The position numbers were made by a program, and so were the translations under genes. Below, piece after piece: positions 8,174-19,233 of a DNA stretch of 46,750 nucleotides. The DNA comes from Candidatus Methylomirabilota bacterium (GTDB lineage: Bacteria > Methylomirabilota > Methylomirabilia > Rokubacteriales > CSP1-6), in the NCBI GenBank assembly GCA_035315345.1, contig DATFYA010000195.1:1-46750 (forward strand), written 5' to 3'. A model generated the notes under the pieces. The model was given only the letters and a program-made list of their open reading frames with translations. It was not told the DNA's origin and searched no databases. Numbering within the stretch: position 1 is the first letter of the stretch; every line of letters begins with the position of its first letter.

Positions 8174-8195
8174 GCCCCTCGGCCGCCTGGACCGC

Positions 8196-8642
8196 GTGGC
8201 CTTTCTCGCGGCCAGCGTCTTCGGCGCCGGCTACGCTCCGATCGCCTCGGGCACCGTCGGCAGTTTCGTCACCCTCGTCTTCATCTGGCTCCTGCCGTGG
8301 ACGACGTTCGGTCTCCTGGTGACCCTCGTGGTGGTCACGCTCGTCGGCCTCTGGGCGGGCTCGCGCGTCGAGCGGGTGCTCGGGCGTAAGGATCCCGGGG
8401 TGATCGTGATCGACGAGGTCGCGGGCATGCTGCTCTCGGTGATCGGGCTGCCACGCTCGATCCCGGTGCTGGTGACCGCGTTCCTGCTCTTCCGCGTGTT
8501 CGACATCTGGAAGCCGTTTCCCGCGCGCGAGAGCCAGGCGCTGAGCGGAGGGATGGGCGTCATGGTGGACGACCTCATCGCCGGTCTCTACGCGCTGATC
8601 CTGGTCATGGGCGCGCGCACGCTCTTCGGCGTCCCCGCGTGA
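8196..8642 (+). CDS. pgpA: phosphatidylglycerophosphatase A
   Basis: A 148-residue membrane protein from a GTG 23 bases after rimO. It shows the PgpA signatures GYAPIASGTVGS near the N-terminus, DPGVIVIDEVAGM in the middle and FLLFRVFDIWKPFPAR followed by GGMGVMVDDLIAG. Several hydrophobic helices lie between them. The enzyme removes phosphate from phosphatidylglycerophosphate at the inner membrane, completing phosphatidylglycerol synthesis. The acidic residues of IDE and VDD are the conserved active-site positions in this family. The reading frame is open upstream without another canonical start, so the N-terminus could be a few residues longer. Its position before a CinA-like gene is a common bacterial arrangement. 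Confidence 0.93.
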   Translation: MAFLAASVFGAGYAPIASGTVGSFVTLVFIWLLPWTTFGLLVTLVVVTLVGLWAGSRVERVLGRKDPGVIVIDEVAGMLLSVIGLPRSIPVLVTAFLLFRVFDIWKPFPARESQALSGGMGVMVDDLIAGLYALILVMGARTLFGVPA

Positions 8643-8649
8643 GCGCACC

Positions 8650-9909
8650 GTGACGCCGAGCAGCCGGGCCTGGGTCGTCACGGTCGGCGCGGCCCGGCTG
8701 GGCACGGCGGAGGACCCGGCCGGCCTGATGGTGGCGCGCGCCCTGCTCGCCGAGGGCGTGCCGGTGGCCTCACGGCAGATCGTGGACGACGACGAGGCGG
8801 CGGTGGAGGAGGCGTTGCGCGGGGCGGCGGAGGCCGCCTCGCTGGTGGTCGTCCTCGCGCAGCCGGGCGGCTCGAGCGGCGAGGTGGTGCGGCGCGCGCT
8901 GTCGCGCCTCTCCGGCGCCCGGCTCGCGCTGAACGACAAGCTGCTGGCGCTGCTGGAAGAGGACTTCGCCCGGCGCGGCCAGGCCATGCCGCGGCGCCTC
9001 GATCGCCTCGCGCTCCTGCCCCAGGGCGCGACCCTCTGGCCCGGTCCGGGCGAGCCGGCCTGGATGCTCGAGGTCCACCGCGCGGCGGTCGTCGTGCTGC
9101 CTACCGGGTCCGTGGCCCTCGCCGCGCTCGTGGACACGCACCTGCGCCCGCTGGCCCGACAGCGGCAGGGCGCGGGGGAGAGCACGGTGCTCCGCACGCT
9201 GCACACCACCGGGCTCTCGCCCGCGGAGGTCGAGGAGCGCCTCGGGCGCTGGCTCGGCGGCGATTCGGCGGTGGCCGTATCCTGCGTGCCGGTCGAGGGC
9301 GACGTGTGGGTGCAGCTTCGCGCCCGTGCGGCGTCGCGGAGCGCGGCGGAGGCCTCCCTGGCGCCCGTTGAACGAGAGATTCGCGACGCCCTCGGCATCG
9401 ACTGCTGGGGCCGCGACGAGGACACCATGGAAGTGGTGGTCGGGCGGCTCCTGCTCGAGCGCGGGCTCTCCGTCTCCATGGCCGAGTCGTGCACCGGCGG
9501 GCTCGTCGGGCACCGGCTCACCAACATCGCGGGCTCCTCTCGCTACGTCGAGCGCGGCGTGGTCGTGTACTCGAACGAGGCCAAGGAGCAGATGCTCGGG
9601 GTACCCGAGGCGATGCTGCGCGAGCACGGGGCGGTGAGCGCGCCGGTGGCCGAGGCGATGGCCGCCGGCATCTGTCGCATCTCGGGCTCGCCGTGCGGGA
9701 TCGCGGTGACCGGCATCGCGGGGCCCGACGGCGGCACCCCCAGCAAGCCGGTGGGGACCGTCTACATCGCCGCGGCCGTGCCCGGCACCGACGGGCCGCG
9801 CATCGCGGTGCGCCGCTGCCGCTTCCCCGGCGGACGAGAGACCGTGAAGTGGCAGTCGTCGCAGGCCGCGCTCGACCTGCTGCGCCGGGCGCTGTCGTCT
9901 CCGGCGTGA
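8650..9909 (+). CDS. CinA-family protein: PncC amidohydrolase domain with degenerate MoCF-like N-terminal domain
   Basis: A 419-residue protein from a GTG seven bases after pgpA. The C-terminal 160 residues are a clear nicotinamide-nucleotide amidohydrolase (PncC) domain: MAESCTGGLVGHRLTNIAGSS, VVVYSNEAK, AVTGIAGPDGGTPSKPVGTV. That domain recycles NMN by deamidation. The N-terminal half has the length and order of the CinA MoCF-like domain, but its phosphate-binding motif, normally TGGLGPTxDD, is replaced by LAQPGGSSGEV, and the first G-S/E-L-L motif is also lost. I infer that the N-terminal ADP-ribose pyrophosphatase-type activity is gone while the amidohydrolase remains. The stop overlaps the next start (GTGA). 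Confidence 0.85.
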   Translation: MTPSSRAWVVTVGAARLGTAEDPAGLMVARALLAEGVPVASRQIVDDDEAAVEEALRGAAEAASLVVVLAQPGGSSGEVVRRALSRLSGARLALNDKLLALLEEDFARRGQAMPRRLDRLALLPQGATLWPGPGEPAWMLEVHRAAVVVLPTGSVALAALVDTHLRPLARQRQGAGESTVLRTLHTTGLSPAEVEERLGRWLGGDSAVAVSCVPVEGDVWVQLRARAASRSAAEASLAPVEREIRDALGIDCWGRDEDTMEVVVGRLLLERGLSVSMAESCTGGLVGHRLTNIAGSSRYVERGVVVYSNEAKEQMLGVPEAMLREHGAVSAPVAEAMAAGICRISGSPCGIAVTGIAGPDGGTPSKPVGTVYIAAAVPGTDGPRIAVRRCRFPGGRETVKWQSSQAALDLLRRALSSPA

Positions 9910-10487
9910 TCCGCTCGTTCGTCGCCATCCTCCTCCCCGACGACCTGCGCGAGCGCATCGCGGCCACCATCGAGGCGCTCCGTCCGCTCGGCACCGCGGT
10001 GGCCTGGGTGCCGCCGCCGAACCTCCACCTCACCCTGCAGTTCCTCGGCAACCAGACCGAGGAGCGCCTGGCCGAGGCCGCGGCCGCGCTGGAGGAGGCG
10101 GGGGCGGGGTGCGCGCCGCTCGACCTCGCGTTCCACGGCCTCGGGGCCTTCCCGGGTCTCGAGCGCCCCCGCATCCTCTGGGTCGGCGTCGCCCAGGGCG
10201 CCCCGCACGCGCGGGCGCTGCAGGCCCGCGTGGCCGACGCGCTGGCCCGACGCGGCTTCCCGCCGGAAGACCGCGCGTGGCATCCGCATCTCACGATCGG
10301 ACGCGTGTTCGACGAGCGGCGCTGGCGCCGCGAGGCGGGACCGCCGCTGCGCGGCGCGCTCGCGAAGGCGGCGACCACCAGCTTCGGCACCGTGCGGGTG
10401 ACCGAGGTGGCGCTGATGCGGAGCGATCTCTCGCCGAAGGGGGCGCGCTACTCCGTTCGCCGCGTCGCCGCCTTGTCCCCGACGTAG
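9906..10487 (+). CDS. thpR: RNA 2',3'-cyclic phosphodiesterase (2'-5' RNA ligase family)
   Basis: A 193-residue member of the 2H phosphoesterase family, starting at a GTG overlapping the previous stop. Both HxT/S-type motifs are present: HLTLQFLG near residue 42 and HPHLTIGR near residue 127. These two histidines form the active site that opens 2',3'-cyclic phosphates. The N-terminal VIRSFVAILLPDDLRERI and the terminal VALMRSDLSPKGARYSVRR segment are typical of ThpR. It follows a CinA-family gene, which is a frequent neighbour in bacteria just upstream of recA. Physiological substrate in bacteria is not settled. Confidence 0.92.
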   Translation: MIRSFVAILLPDDLRERIAATIEALRPLGTAVAWVPPPNLHLTLQFLGNQTEERLAEAAAALEEAGAGCAPLDLAFHGLGAFPGLERPRILWVGVAQGAPHARALQARVADALARRGFPPEDRAWHPHLTIGRVFDERRWRREAGPPLRGALAKAATTSFGTVRVTEVALMRSDLSPKGARYSVRRVAALSPT

Positions 10488-10516
10488 AGACGGTGAGGTG
10501 TATCCGGTTCTCGGCC

Positions 10517-10546
10517 TTGACAGCGTCGTGCGCGTCGTACCACAGT
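10517..10546 (+). promoter_or_regulatory. candidate recA promoter
   Basis: A perfect -35 hexamer TTGACA at 10517-10522 lies 75 bases upstream of the recA start. The best -10 match at 17-18 base spacing is weak (CACAGT at 10541-10546). A good ribosome site (GGAGAG) precedes the ATG at 10592. I looked for LexA boxes of the CTGT-N8-ACAG and GAAC-N4-GTTC kinds in 10488-10591 and saw none. Confidence 0.4.
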
Positions 10547-10591
10547 GCTGAGCAACCGACGGACCCATATCAATGCCGGTGAGGAGAGAAC

Positions 10592-12706
10592 ATGGCTGAT
10601 GTGAAGAGCGACCGCCGCCAGGCCCTGGATCTGGCCATTGCCTCGATCGACCGCCAGTTCGGCAAAGGCGCCATCATGCGTCTGGGCCAGGGAGGGGTCA
10701 TCGACGAGATCTCGGTCATCCCCACGGGCGCGATGCAGCTCGACGTCGCGCTGGGCGTGGGTGGGATTCCGCGCGGGCGGATCACCGAGATCTACGGCCC
10801 GGAGTCGTCCGGCAAGACCACGCTGGCCCTGCACGTCATCGCGGAGGCCCAGCGCATGGGCGGCACCGCTGCCTTCATCGACGCCGAGCACGCGCTCGAC
10901 CCGGTCTACGCCAAGAACCTCGGGGTCAACACCGACGAGCTGCTGATCTCGCAGCCGGACACCGGCGAGCAGGCGCTCGAGATCGCGGAGACCCTGGTGC
11001 GCTCCAACGCGGTGGACGTCATCGTGATCGACTCGGTGGCGGCCCTGGTGCCCCGCGCCGAGCTGGACGGCGACATGGGCGACTCGCTGCCCGGCCTGCA
11101 GGCCCGTCTCATGTCGCAGGCCCTGCGCAAGCTCACCGCCGCCATCGCCCGCTCCGGCGGCTCGGTGATCTTCATCAACCAGATCCGCGAGAAGATCGGG
11201 GTCATGTTCGGGTGCCTGCACTGGGACACCCGAGTCCTCCTTGCGGATGGTTCGCGCAAGCGCATCGGCACGATCGTCCGTCGGCGTTTGCCGGTGGAAG
11301 TGCTTTCATACGATCCGATTACTCGCAAAGTATCACCACGTCGCGTTGTCAACTGGTTCAACAATGGACGGACCGATCACTTCATCCATTTCCGCATTTA
11401 TGGGGGGAAGAGCGGACTATCTGGGTTTGCCGCCACTCCCAATCACCTCGTCTTTACCCCGCGCGGTGAGGTCGCCGCTGGGGAGCTTCGCGTCGGTGAT
11501 CAGGTCCTGTTCTACATGCCGGATTACTGGCTCACTGACGATCAGCACCAACTCCTCCTCGGCGGATGCTTGGGAGATGGGTCGCTGCGGATGCAGGGCG
11601 GACACAGCGCTCACTTCAGGGTAGGGCACGGGCACTCCCAGAAGGACTACCTCGAGTGGAAGCATGCGATGCTCTCACCATTTGCCCGGCCGATTGGACG
11701 CGTCGCCAATGGGCTTGGGTTCAGCACCATCACTATGGCCGTGCTCGGCGACTTGCGTCGCGAACTATATGGAGAGGATGGGCATCGCGTAGTGGGAGCG
11801 GCGACGCTCGAACGGCTTGACGCCCGCGGCTTGGCGGTCTGGTACGGGGATGATGGATCGTTCATGGGTTCCTTCGACCGCTGGGGCAAGGGGAAGGCGG
11901 TGCTCTACAACAAGAGCCTGAAGGGCGAGTGTCGTGAGCGGGTGATGGCCGCCTTCGAGCGGCTTGGTATCGGGAGACTGCGCGATGATCGCCGGGGCTT
12001 TTGGTTCAGCTCAGAGCAGACAGCGCGCTTACACGAACTCATCGCGCCGTACCTGCACCCGTCGGTGGACTATAAGCTTCACCCGACGCTTCGAGGTCGG
12101 TTCGCCTGGCAGTCACCGCTGGCGCAGGCAGGAACGCTGGAAAGCCGGCGCAGATTCCGGGTGGTTCCGGTCGAGATCACCGATCGGACGGTGCGCGCCT
12201 CCGGGATTCGGCCATACCGCTTCGACATCGAAGTTGAGGGCAGCCACACCTACCTGGCCAACGGGGTGGTGGTCCACAACTCCCCGGAGACCACCACCGG
12301 GGGCCGGGCGCTCAAGTTCTACTCCTCTATTCGCCTCGACATCCGCCGCCAGGACACCATCAAGAACGGCACCGAGGCGGTCGGGGTCCGGACCAAGGTC
12401 AAGGTGGTGAAGAACAAGCTCTCTCCCCCCTTCCGGGAGGCCGAATTCGACGTCATCTACGGGGAGGGGATCTCCAAGGAAGGGTCCGTCCTGGACCTGG
12501 CCGCGGAGCACAATGTTGTCGAAAAATCCGGCACTTGGTACACCTATAAGAGTGAGCGGATCGGGCAGGGACGGGAGAACGCCAAGCGGTATCTGAAGGA
12601 CAACCCCAAGGTCTTGGCTGACCTCGAGGTGAAAGTCCGCGGCGCCCTCGGCCTCAAGCCCGTTGGGGGGGCGCCGCCGCCGACCCCGGAGAAGGCGGCC
12701 AAGTAG
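10592..12706 (+). CDS. recA: recombinase RecA precursor interrupted by an intein
   Basis: A 704-residue precursor. Removing residues 208-563 leaves a normal 348-residue RecA, the strand-exchange ATPase of homologous recombination and co-protease of LexA. The N-extein holds Walker [10 protein letters not shown] (about residues 69-77), [10 protein letters not shown], and Walker [11 protein letters not shown], and ends [12 protein letters not shown]. The C-extein resumes [16 protein letters not shown], joining exactly at the DNA-binding loop L2. The last residues are a short Pro/Ala tail. The start is an ATG with GGAGAG upstream. The gene lies in the conserved thpR-recA context, but recX is separated from it by pilT. 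Function depends on protein splicing; all splice-site residues are intact. Confidence 0.97.
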   Translation: MADVKSDRRQALDLAIASIDRQFGKGAIMRLGQGGVIDEISVIPTGAMQLDVALGVGGIPRGRITEIYGPESSGKTTLALHVIAEAQRMGGTAAFIDAEHALDPVYAKNLGVNTDELLISQPDTGEQALEIAETLVRSNAVDVIVIDSVAALVPRAELDGDMGDSLPGLQARLMSQALRKLTAAIARSGGSVIFINQIREKIGVMFGCLHWDTRVLLADGSRKRIGTIVRRRLPVEVLSYDPITRKVSPRRVVNWFNNGRTDHFIHFRIYGGKSGLSGFAATPNHLVFTPRGEVAAGELRVGDQVLFYMPDYWLTDDQHQLLLGGCLGDGSLRMQGGHSAHFRVGHGHSQKDYLEWKHAMLSPFARPIGRVANGLGFSTITMAVLGDLRRELYGEDGHRVVGAATLERLDARGLAVWYGDDGSFMGSFDRWGKGKAVLYNKSLKGECRERVMAAFERLGIGRLRDDRRGFWFSSEQTARLHELIAPYLHPSVDYKLHPTLRGRFAWQSPLAQAGTLESRRRFRVVPVEITDRTVRASGIRPYRFDIEVEGSHTYLANGVVVHNSPETTTGGRALKFYSSIRLDIRRQDTIKNGTEAVGVRTKVKVVKNKLSPPFREAEFDVIYGEGISKEGSVLDLAAEHNVVEKSGTWYTYKSERIGQGRENAKRYLKDNPKVLADLEVKVRGALGLKPVGGAPPPTPEKAAK
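11213..12280 (+). mobile_element. RecA intein with LAGLIDADG homing endonuclease domain
   Basis: This in-frame insertion of 1068 bases (356 residues) begins with Cys ([13 protein letters not shown]) and ends VVVHN before Ser of the C-extein, the residues needed for standard splicing. Block B is [10 protein letters not shown] with the conserved T-x2-H. Block F is [16 protein letters not shown]. The endonuclease motifs are [11 protein letters not shown] and [10 protein letters not shown], each with its catalytic aspartate. Base composition is visibly more AT-rich than the flanking recA, pointing to horizontal arrival. The insertion point [12 protein letters not shown] is the one I recall for the Mycobacterium leprae RecA intein, and short stretches such as VLSYDP and VNWFNNG resemble it. 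Intact motifs suggest active splicing and possibly homing. Confidence 0.95.
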
Positions 12707-12719
12707 GAGCGAGCACACG

Positions 12720-13931
12720 ATGGAACTGCAGCAGCTGCTGGCGGAGACCGCACAGCGCAAGGCTTCGGACCTGCACCTCAAGTCGGGCTCCAAGCCGATC
12801 CTCAGGATCCACGGCCATCTCGAGGTGCAGGACGACCTGCCCCTGATCACGCGGGAGTTCATCGACAAGACCGCCGAGGGCCTGCTGGGCGAGCGTCGCC
12901 TCCGCATGCTGATGGAGGGCCGGGAGATGGACCTGGGCTACATGCTGCCCGGGATCGGCCGCTTCCGCTGCAACCTGTTCCTGGCCATGGGCGAGGTCCG
13001 GGGCGTCTTCCGGCACGTGCCCGAGCGCATCCCGCTGTTCCAGGAGCTGCACCTGCCGAAGGTCCTCGAGCGCCTCTCCATGGAGCGGCGCGGGATGCTC
13101 CTGGTCACCGGCATCACCGGCTCCGGCAAGTCCACCACGCTGGCGTCCATGATCGACTTCATGAATCGCAGCCGTAACGACCACATCGTCACGATCGAGG
13201 ACCCGATCGAGTTCGTGCACCAGGACAAGAAGTGCGTGATGAGCCAGCGCGAGATCGGCCACGACTCGATGAACTTCGCCCAGGCGCTGCGCGCCGCGCT
13301 CCGCGAGGATCCCGACATCATGCTGGTCGGTGAGCTCCGCGACGTGGAGACCATGGAAGTCGGCCTCCACGCGGCCGAGACCGGTCACCTCGTGATGTCC
13401 ACGCTGCATACCCTGAACGCGGCCGAGACCATCAACCGCATGATCTCCATGTTCCCCCCGCACCAGGAAGAGCAGATCCGTGGGCAGCTGGCCTCGGTCA
13501 TCCAGGGCATCGTCTCCCAGCGCCTGGTCGTGCGCGCCGACGGCCGGGGCCGGGTGCCCGCGGTGGAGATCATGATCGCCACCGGCCTCATCCGCGACTG
13601 TATCCGCGAGGCCGACAAGACCCCGCAGATTCCGAGCGTGATCGCCGCGGGCACCGCCCAGTACGGCATGCAGACCTTCGACCAGTCGCTCCTGCAGCTG
13701 TATCGCGAGGAGCTGGTCACGTACGAGACCGCCCGCGACGCGGCCACCAACCCCGACGACTTCGACCTGAAGGTGAAGGGCATCTTCTCCACCGGCGAGA
13801 TGACGTGGGAGCACCCGGGGGGCAGCAGCACCGCGGCCACCCACACCCCGCCGGCCCAGCCGGCGAGCCTCACCGGCAGCGGCGCCACGCCCGGTCCGGC
13901 CGCGCGGAGCCCGTTCGTCAAGCGGACGTAG
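12720..13931 (+). CDS. pilT: type IV pilus retraction ATPase PilT
   Basis: A 403-residue secretion-type ATPase from the ATG at 12720, 13 bases after recA. It begins ELQQLLAETAQRKASDLHL, the PilT N-terminal signature. Walker A is TGITGSGKSTT, the Asp box VTIEDPIEF follows, Walker B is DPDIMLVGELRD, and the His box HLVMSTLHTLNAAETINR comes next. The order and length match PilT, which hexamerises at the inner membrane and powers retraction for twitching motility and DNA uptake. The C-terminal 45 residues are Pro/Ser/Thr/Ala-rich and longer than usual. It lies between recA and recX, an unusual position. Confidence 0.93.
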   Translation: MELQQLLAETAQRKASDLHLKSGSKPILRIHGHLEVQDDLPLITREFIDKTAEGLLGERRLRMLMEGREMDLGYMLPGIGRFRCNLFLAMGEVRGVFRHVPERIPLFQELHLPKVLERLSMERRGMLLVTGITGSGKSTTLASMIDFMNRSRNDHIVTIEDPIEFVHQDKKCVMSQREIGHDSMNFAQALRAALREDPDIMLVGELRDVETMEVGLHAAETGHLVMSTLHTLNAAETINRMISMFPPHQEEQIRGQLASVIQGIVSQRLVVRADGRGRVPAVEIMIATGLIRDCIREADKTPQIPSVIAAGTAQYGMQTFDQSLLQLYREELVTYETARDAATNPDDFDLKVKGIFSTGEMTWEHPGGSSTAATHTPPAQPASLTGSGATPGPAARSPFVKRT

Positions 13932-13936
13932 CGCGC

Positions 13937-14494
13937 GTGCCGGGGCGCCGGACCCGCCGTTCCGGGGAGCCGCGCCCGCAGCCGACGCTGACCGAGAAGG
14001 CCGCCCGACTGGCGGCCTTCGATCTTCTCGCCCGCAAGTCCTGGAGCGGTCGCGATCTCACCCGCCGGCTCCGCCGGCGGGGAGCCCCCGCCGAGGTGGC
14101 ACAGGCCGTGGTGGCCGATCTCACCGGCCGCGGCTACGTGGACGATCAGGCGTTCGCTCGCTGGTGGGCCGAGGCGCGGGCGCGCGGCCGTCGCATCGGC
14201 AGCCGCCGCCTCCGTCAGGAGCTGGCCGCCAAGGGCATCCCGCGCGAGATGGTGGAGGCGGCGATCGCGGCGGCCTTCGAGGAGGTCGGCGAAGCCGAGC
14301 GCGCGCTCGAAGCGGCGCGCCGCCGGCTGCCCGCGCTGCTCCGCGGTCGCCAGGCCGCCCGCGCCTCCGCCCGCCTGGCCGACTACCTCCTGCGCCGTGG
14401 CTACCCGGCCTCGGCGGTTCGTCACGCGGTCGCCACGCTGCTCGCCGGCCGCGGGGTCGACGTCCCCGCCACCGAGGAGGACGGCGGCGTATAA
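13937..14494 (+). CDS. recX: regulatory protein RecX
   Basis: A 185-residue protein from a GTG five bases after pilT. It has the RecX three-helix repeats: AARLAAFDLLARKSWSGRDL, RRLRRRGAPAEVAQAVVADL, GYVDDQAFARWWAEAR and RLRQELAAKGIPREMVEAAI. A further copy (LADYLLRRGYPASAVRHAV) forms the C-terminus. RecX binds RecA filaments and limits their activity. Length agrees with family members that have a third module. Its TAA stop overlaps the TATAAT box in front of alaS. The reading frame is open further upstream inside pilT, but the GTG just after the pilT stop is the sensible start. Confidence 0.88.
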   Translation: MPGRRTRRSGEPRPQPTLTEKAARLAAFDLLARKSWSGRDLTRRLRRRGAPAEVAQAVVADLTGRGYVDDQAFARWWAEARARGRRIGSRRLRQELAAKGIPREMVEAAIAAAFEEVGEAERALEAARRRLPALLRGRQAARASARLADYLLRRGYPASAVRHAVATLLAGRGVDVPATEEDGGV

Positions 14495-14495
14495 T
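14490..14495 (+). promoter_or_regulatory. consensus -10 box TATAAT just before alaS
   Basis: A perfect TATAAT overlaps the recX stop codon and ends nine bases before the alaS ATG. No Shine-Dalgarno sequence lies between them. Transcription from this box would start at or within a few bases of the ATG, giving a leaderless or nearly leaderless message. No convincing -35 box is present 17 bases upstream. Confidence 0.45.
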
Positions 14496-14504
14496 ATCGC
14501 TCCG

Positions 14505-17183
<2,679 letters not shown>

Positions 17184-17189
17184 CGGCGC

Positions 17190-19220
17190 ATGGCCACGGA
17201 CCGCCGCACCGTCCGCACCATGTGTCCGATGAACTGTCATCCCACCCTCTGCGGGATGCTGGTCACCGTCGAGGACGGGCGCATCGTGGAGGTCGCGGGC
17301 GATCCCGACAATCCGGACAGCCGCGGCTTCCTGTGCGTGCGCGGCCACGCCTCGCGCGAGATCATCGGCAACCCGCAGCGGATCCTGACGCCGCTCGCGC
17401 GCGACCGCCGCGATCAGGCCTTTCGCGAGATCGGCTGGGACGAGGCGCTCGACCGCATCGCGGCGAACGCGCGGGCGGTGGGCCGCGAAGCGGTCGGCCT
17501 CTGGTCCGGCCACGGCTTCTTCACCACCAACTACGGCACGCGCGTCAACTCCGAGCTGCTGCGCCGTTTCGCCAACCTCTGGGGCTGTCAGTGGTGGGCG
17601 CCCACCATGATCTGCTGGGGCCTCGGCGGCTTCGGCATCGGGCTCACCGGGCCGCTCGAGACCAATACCAAGGAGGACATGGGCGCGCACGCCAACTTGA
17701 TCCTCCTGTGGGGCGCCAACCTCGCGAGCCAGCCCAACACCGGCCGCCACCTCGTCAACGCCCGCCGTCGCGGCGCGCATGTCGTCACCATCGACGTGCG
17801 GCGCACCGAGGCGGCGGCCCAGTCCGACGAGGTGTTGATCGTGCGGCCGGGCAGCGATGCGGCCCTGGCCCTGGGCCTCATGCACGTGCTGATCGGCGAG
17901 GGCCTCTGCGATCGGGAGTTCGTGGCGCGCCACACCGTCGGGTTCGACGCGCTCGCAGCCCACGTGCGGCCGTACTCGCCGGAGTGGGCCGCCGCCGAGA
18001 CCGGCCTCGCCGCCTCGACGATCGCGGCGCTCGCGCGCCGGTACGCGAGCACCCGGCCGGCCATGATCGTGCTCGGGGGTAGCAGCATGCACAAGGGCGG
18101 ACAGGGCTGGCGAGGCGCGCGCGCGGTGTCGTGCCTGCCCGCCCTCACCGGTAATCTCGGCATCGCGGGTGGCGGGCTCGGTCCGCGCCACGGCAGCAAG
18201 GGGCACGGCCACGGTCTCGCCGACATCTCGGAGCCGGAGCGCCGGCCTCCGGGCCGCTACGTGCCGAACCAGATGTCGCGCGTCACCGAGGCGCTGGAGG
18301 ACGGCACGGTGCGCGCGCTCTGGCTGTTCGGCACCGACATGCTGTCCTCCTACGCCGACGTCGCCCGGGTCGAGCGCGCCCTCGCGCGGCAGGAGCTGAT
18401 CGTCAGCTACGAGTTGTTCTGGAACGAGACCGCGCGGCGCTTCGCGGACATCGTGCTGCCGAGCACCGCGTGGGTCGAGGAGCTGGGCTGCAAGGCGACC
18501 AACACGCATCTCTACCTGATGGAGCCGGCGCTGCCGCCCGCCGGACAGACCCGCACGGGCGCGTGGGTGCTGCGCGGGCTCGCCGAGCGGCTCGGGGTGG
18601 CCGACTTCTATCCGTGGACGGGCGACGAGGGGCCGCTCGACGCGATCCTCGATCATCCCGCCACCGGCCGCGCCACGGTGGCCGCGCTGCGCGCGGAGAG
18701 CGGCCGGCGCGCCTTGAACGTCTCGCCGGTCGGACATCCGACGCGGGTGTTCCCCACGCCATCCGGCAAGGTGGAGCTCTACTCGGCCCGCGCGGAGAGC
18801 CTGGGACTGCCGCCGCTGCCGGTGCCGGAGGCGCCGGCCCCGTCGCGGTTCCCGCTCTCGCTGCGCCAGGGCCGCACCCTCGGCCACTTCCACGGCTTCT
18901 ACGATCACGGCCGCGCGCTGCCGTCGCTCGCCGCGCTCGAGCCGGGCCCCGCGCTGTGGATCTCGCCGGCGGACGCGGCGGCGCGCGGGGTCGCCGACGG
19001 CACCGACATCCGCGTGTTCAACGAGCGCGGCGAGATGCGCTGCCGCGCCCTCGTGACGGATCGGGTGCCCGCGCGCACCGTGTGGATGCGCGACGGCTGG
19101 GACGGCCTCAACCGGCTGACCGCGGGCGAGTCGTGCATCCCCGACGCGGCGGTGGACGTGTTCGGCTTCTCGGCGGGGCAGGCCGCGTTCGACGCAGCGG
19201 TGGAGGTCGCGCCTGCCTGA
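17190..19220 (+). CDS. molybdopterin-dependent oxidoreductase (DMSO reductase superfamily) catalytic subunit
   Basis: A 676-residue protein. The N-terminal iron-sulfur motif is C12-x3-C16-x4-C21 with C49 in FLCVRG, one residue longer between the second and third cysteines than the usual spacing. Further motifs are EIGWDEALDRIA, GHGFFTTNYG, LLWGANLASQPN and the cofactor-binding C-terminal domain (PSGKVELYS, WISPADAAARGVADG). A Cys in PTMICWGLGG is a possible molybdenum ligand. No signal peptide or Tat motif is seen, so it should be cytoplasmic. No electron-transfer subunit gene is adjacent. Substrate is unknown: formate dehydrogenase-like and thiosulfate/polysulfide reductase-like enzymes share this architecture. 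Confidence 0.85.
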   Translation: MATDRRTVRTMCPMNCHPTLCGMLVTVEDGRIVEVAGDPDNPDSRGFLCVRGHASREIIGNPQRILTPLARDRRDQAFREIGWDEALDRIAANARAVGREAVGLWSGHGFFTTNYGTRVNSELLRRFANLWGCQWWAPTMICWGLGGFGIGLTGPLETNTKEDMGAHANLILLWGANLASQPNTGRHLVNARRRGAHVVTIDVRRTEAAAQSDEVLIVRPGSDAALALGLMHVLIGEGLCDREFVARHTVGFDALAAHVRPYSPEWAAAETGLAASTIAALARRYASTRPAMIVLGGSSMHKGGQGWRGARAVSCLPALTGNLGIAGGGLGPRHGSKGHGHGLADISEPERRPPGRYVPNQMSRVTEALEDGTVRALWLFGTDMLSSYADVARVERALARQELIVSYELFWNETARRFADIVLPSTAWVEELGCKATNTHLYLMEPALPPAGQTRTGAWVLRGLAERLGVADFYPWTGDEGPLDAILDHPATGRATVAALRAESGRRALNVSPVGHPTRVFPTPSGKVELYSARAESLGLPPLPVPEAPAPSRFPLSLRQGRTLGHFHGFYDHGRALPSLAALEPGPALWISPADAAARGVADGTDIRVFNERGEMRCRALVTDRVPARTVWMRDGWDGLNRLTAGESCIPDAAVDVFGFSAGQAAFDAAVEVAPA

Positions 19221-19233
19221 GTCCCCGCGCGCG

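Noticed and set aside
10488-10591. LexA operator in front of recA
   Set aside because: Neither the CTGT-N8-ACAG type nor the GAAC-N4-GTTC type could be found; only a -35 TTGACA is clear.
11213-12280. Frameshifted or disrupted recA
   Set aside because: The insertion is in frame, begins with Cys, ends with His-Asn before Ser, and has all intein blocks, so it is an intein rather than damage.
14397-14504. Upstream start for alaS adding 36 residues
   Set aside because: The extra residues are read from recX in another frame; the ATG at 14505 gives the normal AlaS N-terminus.
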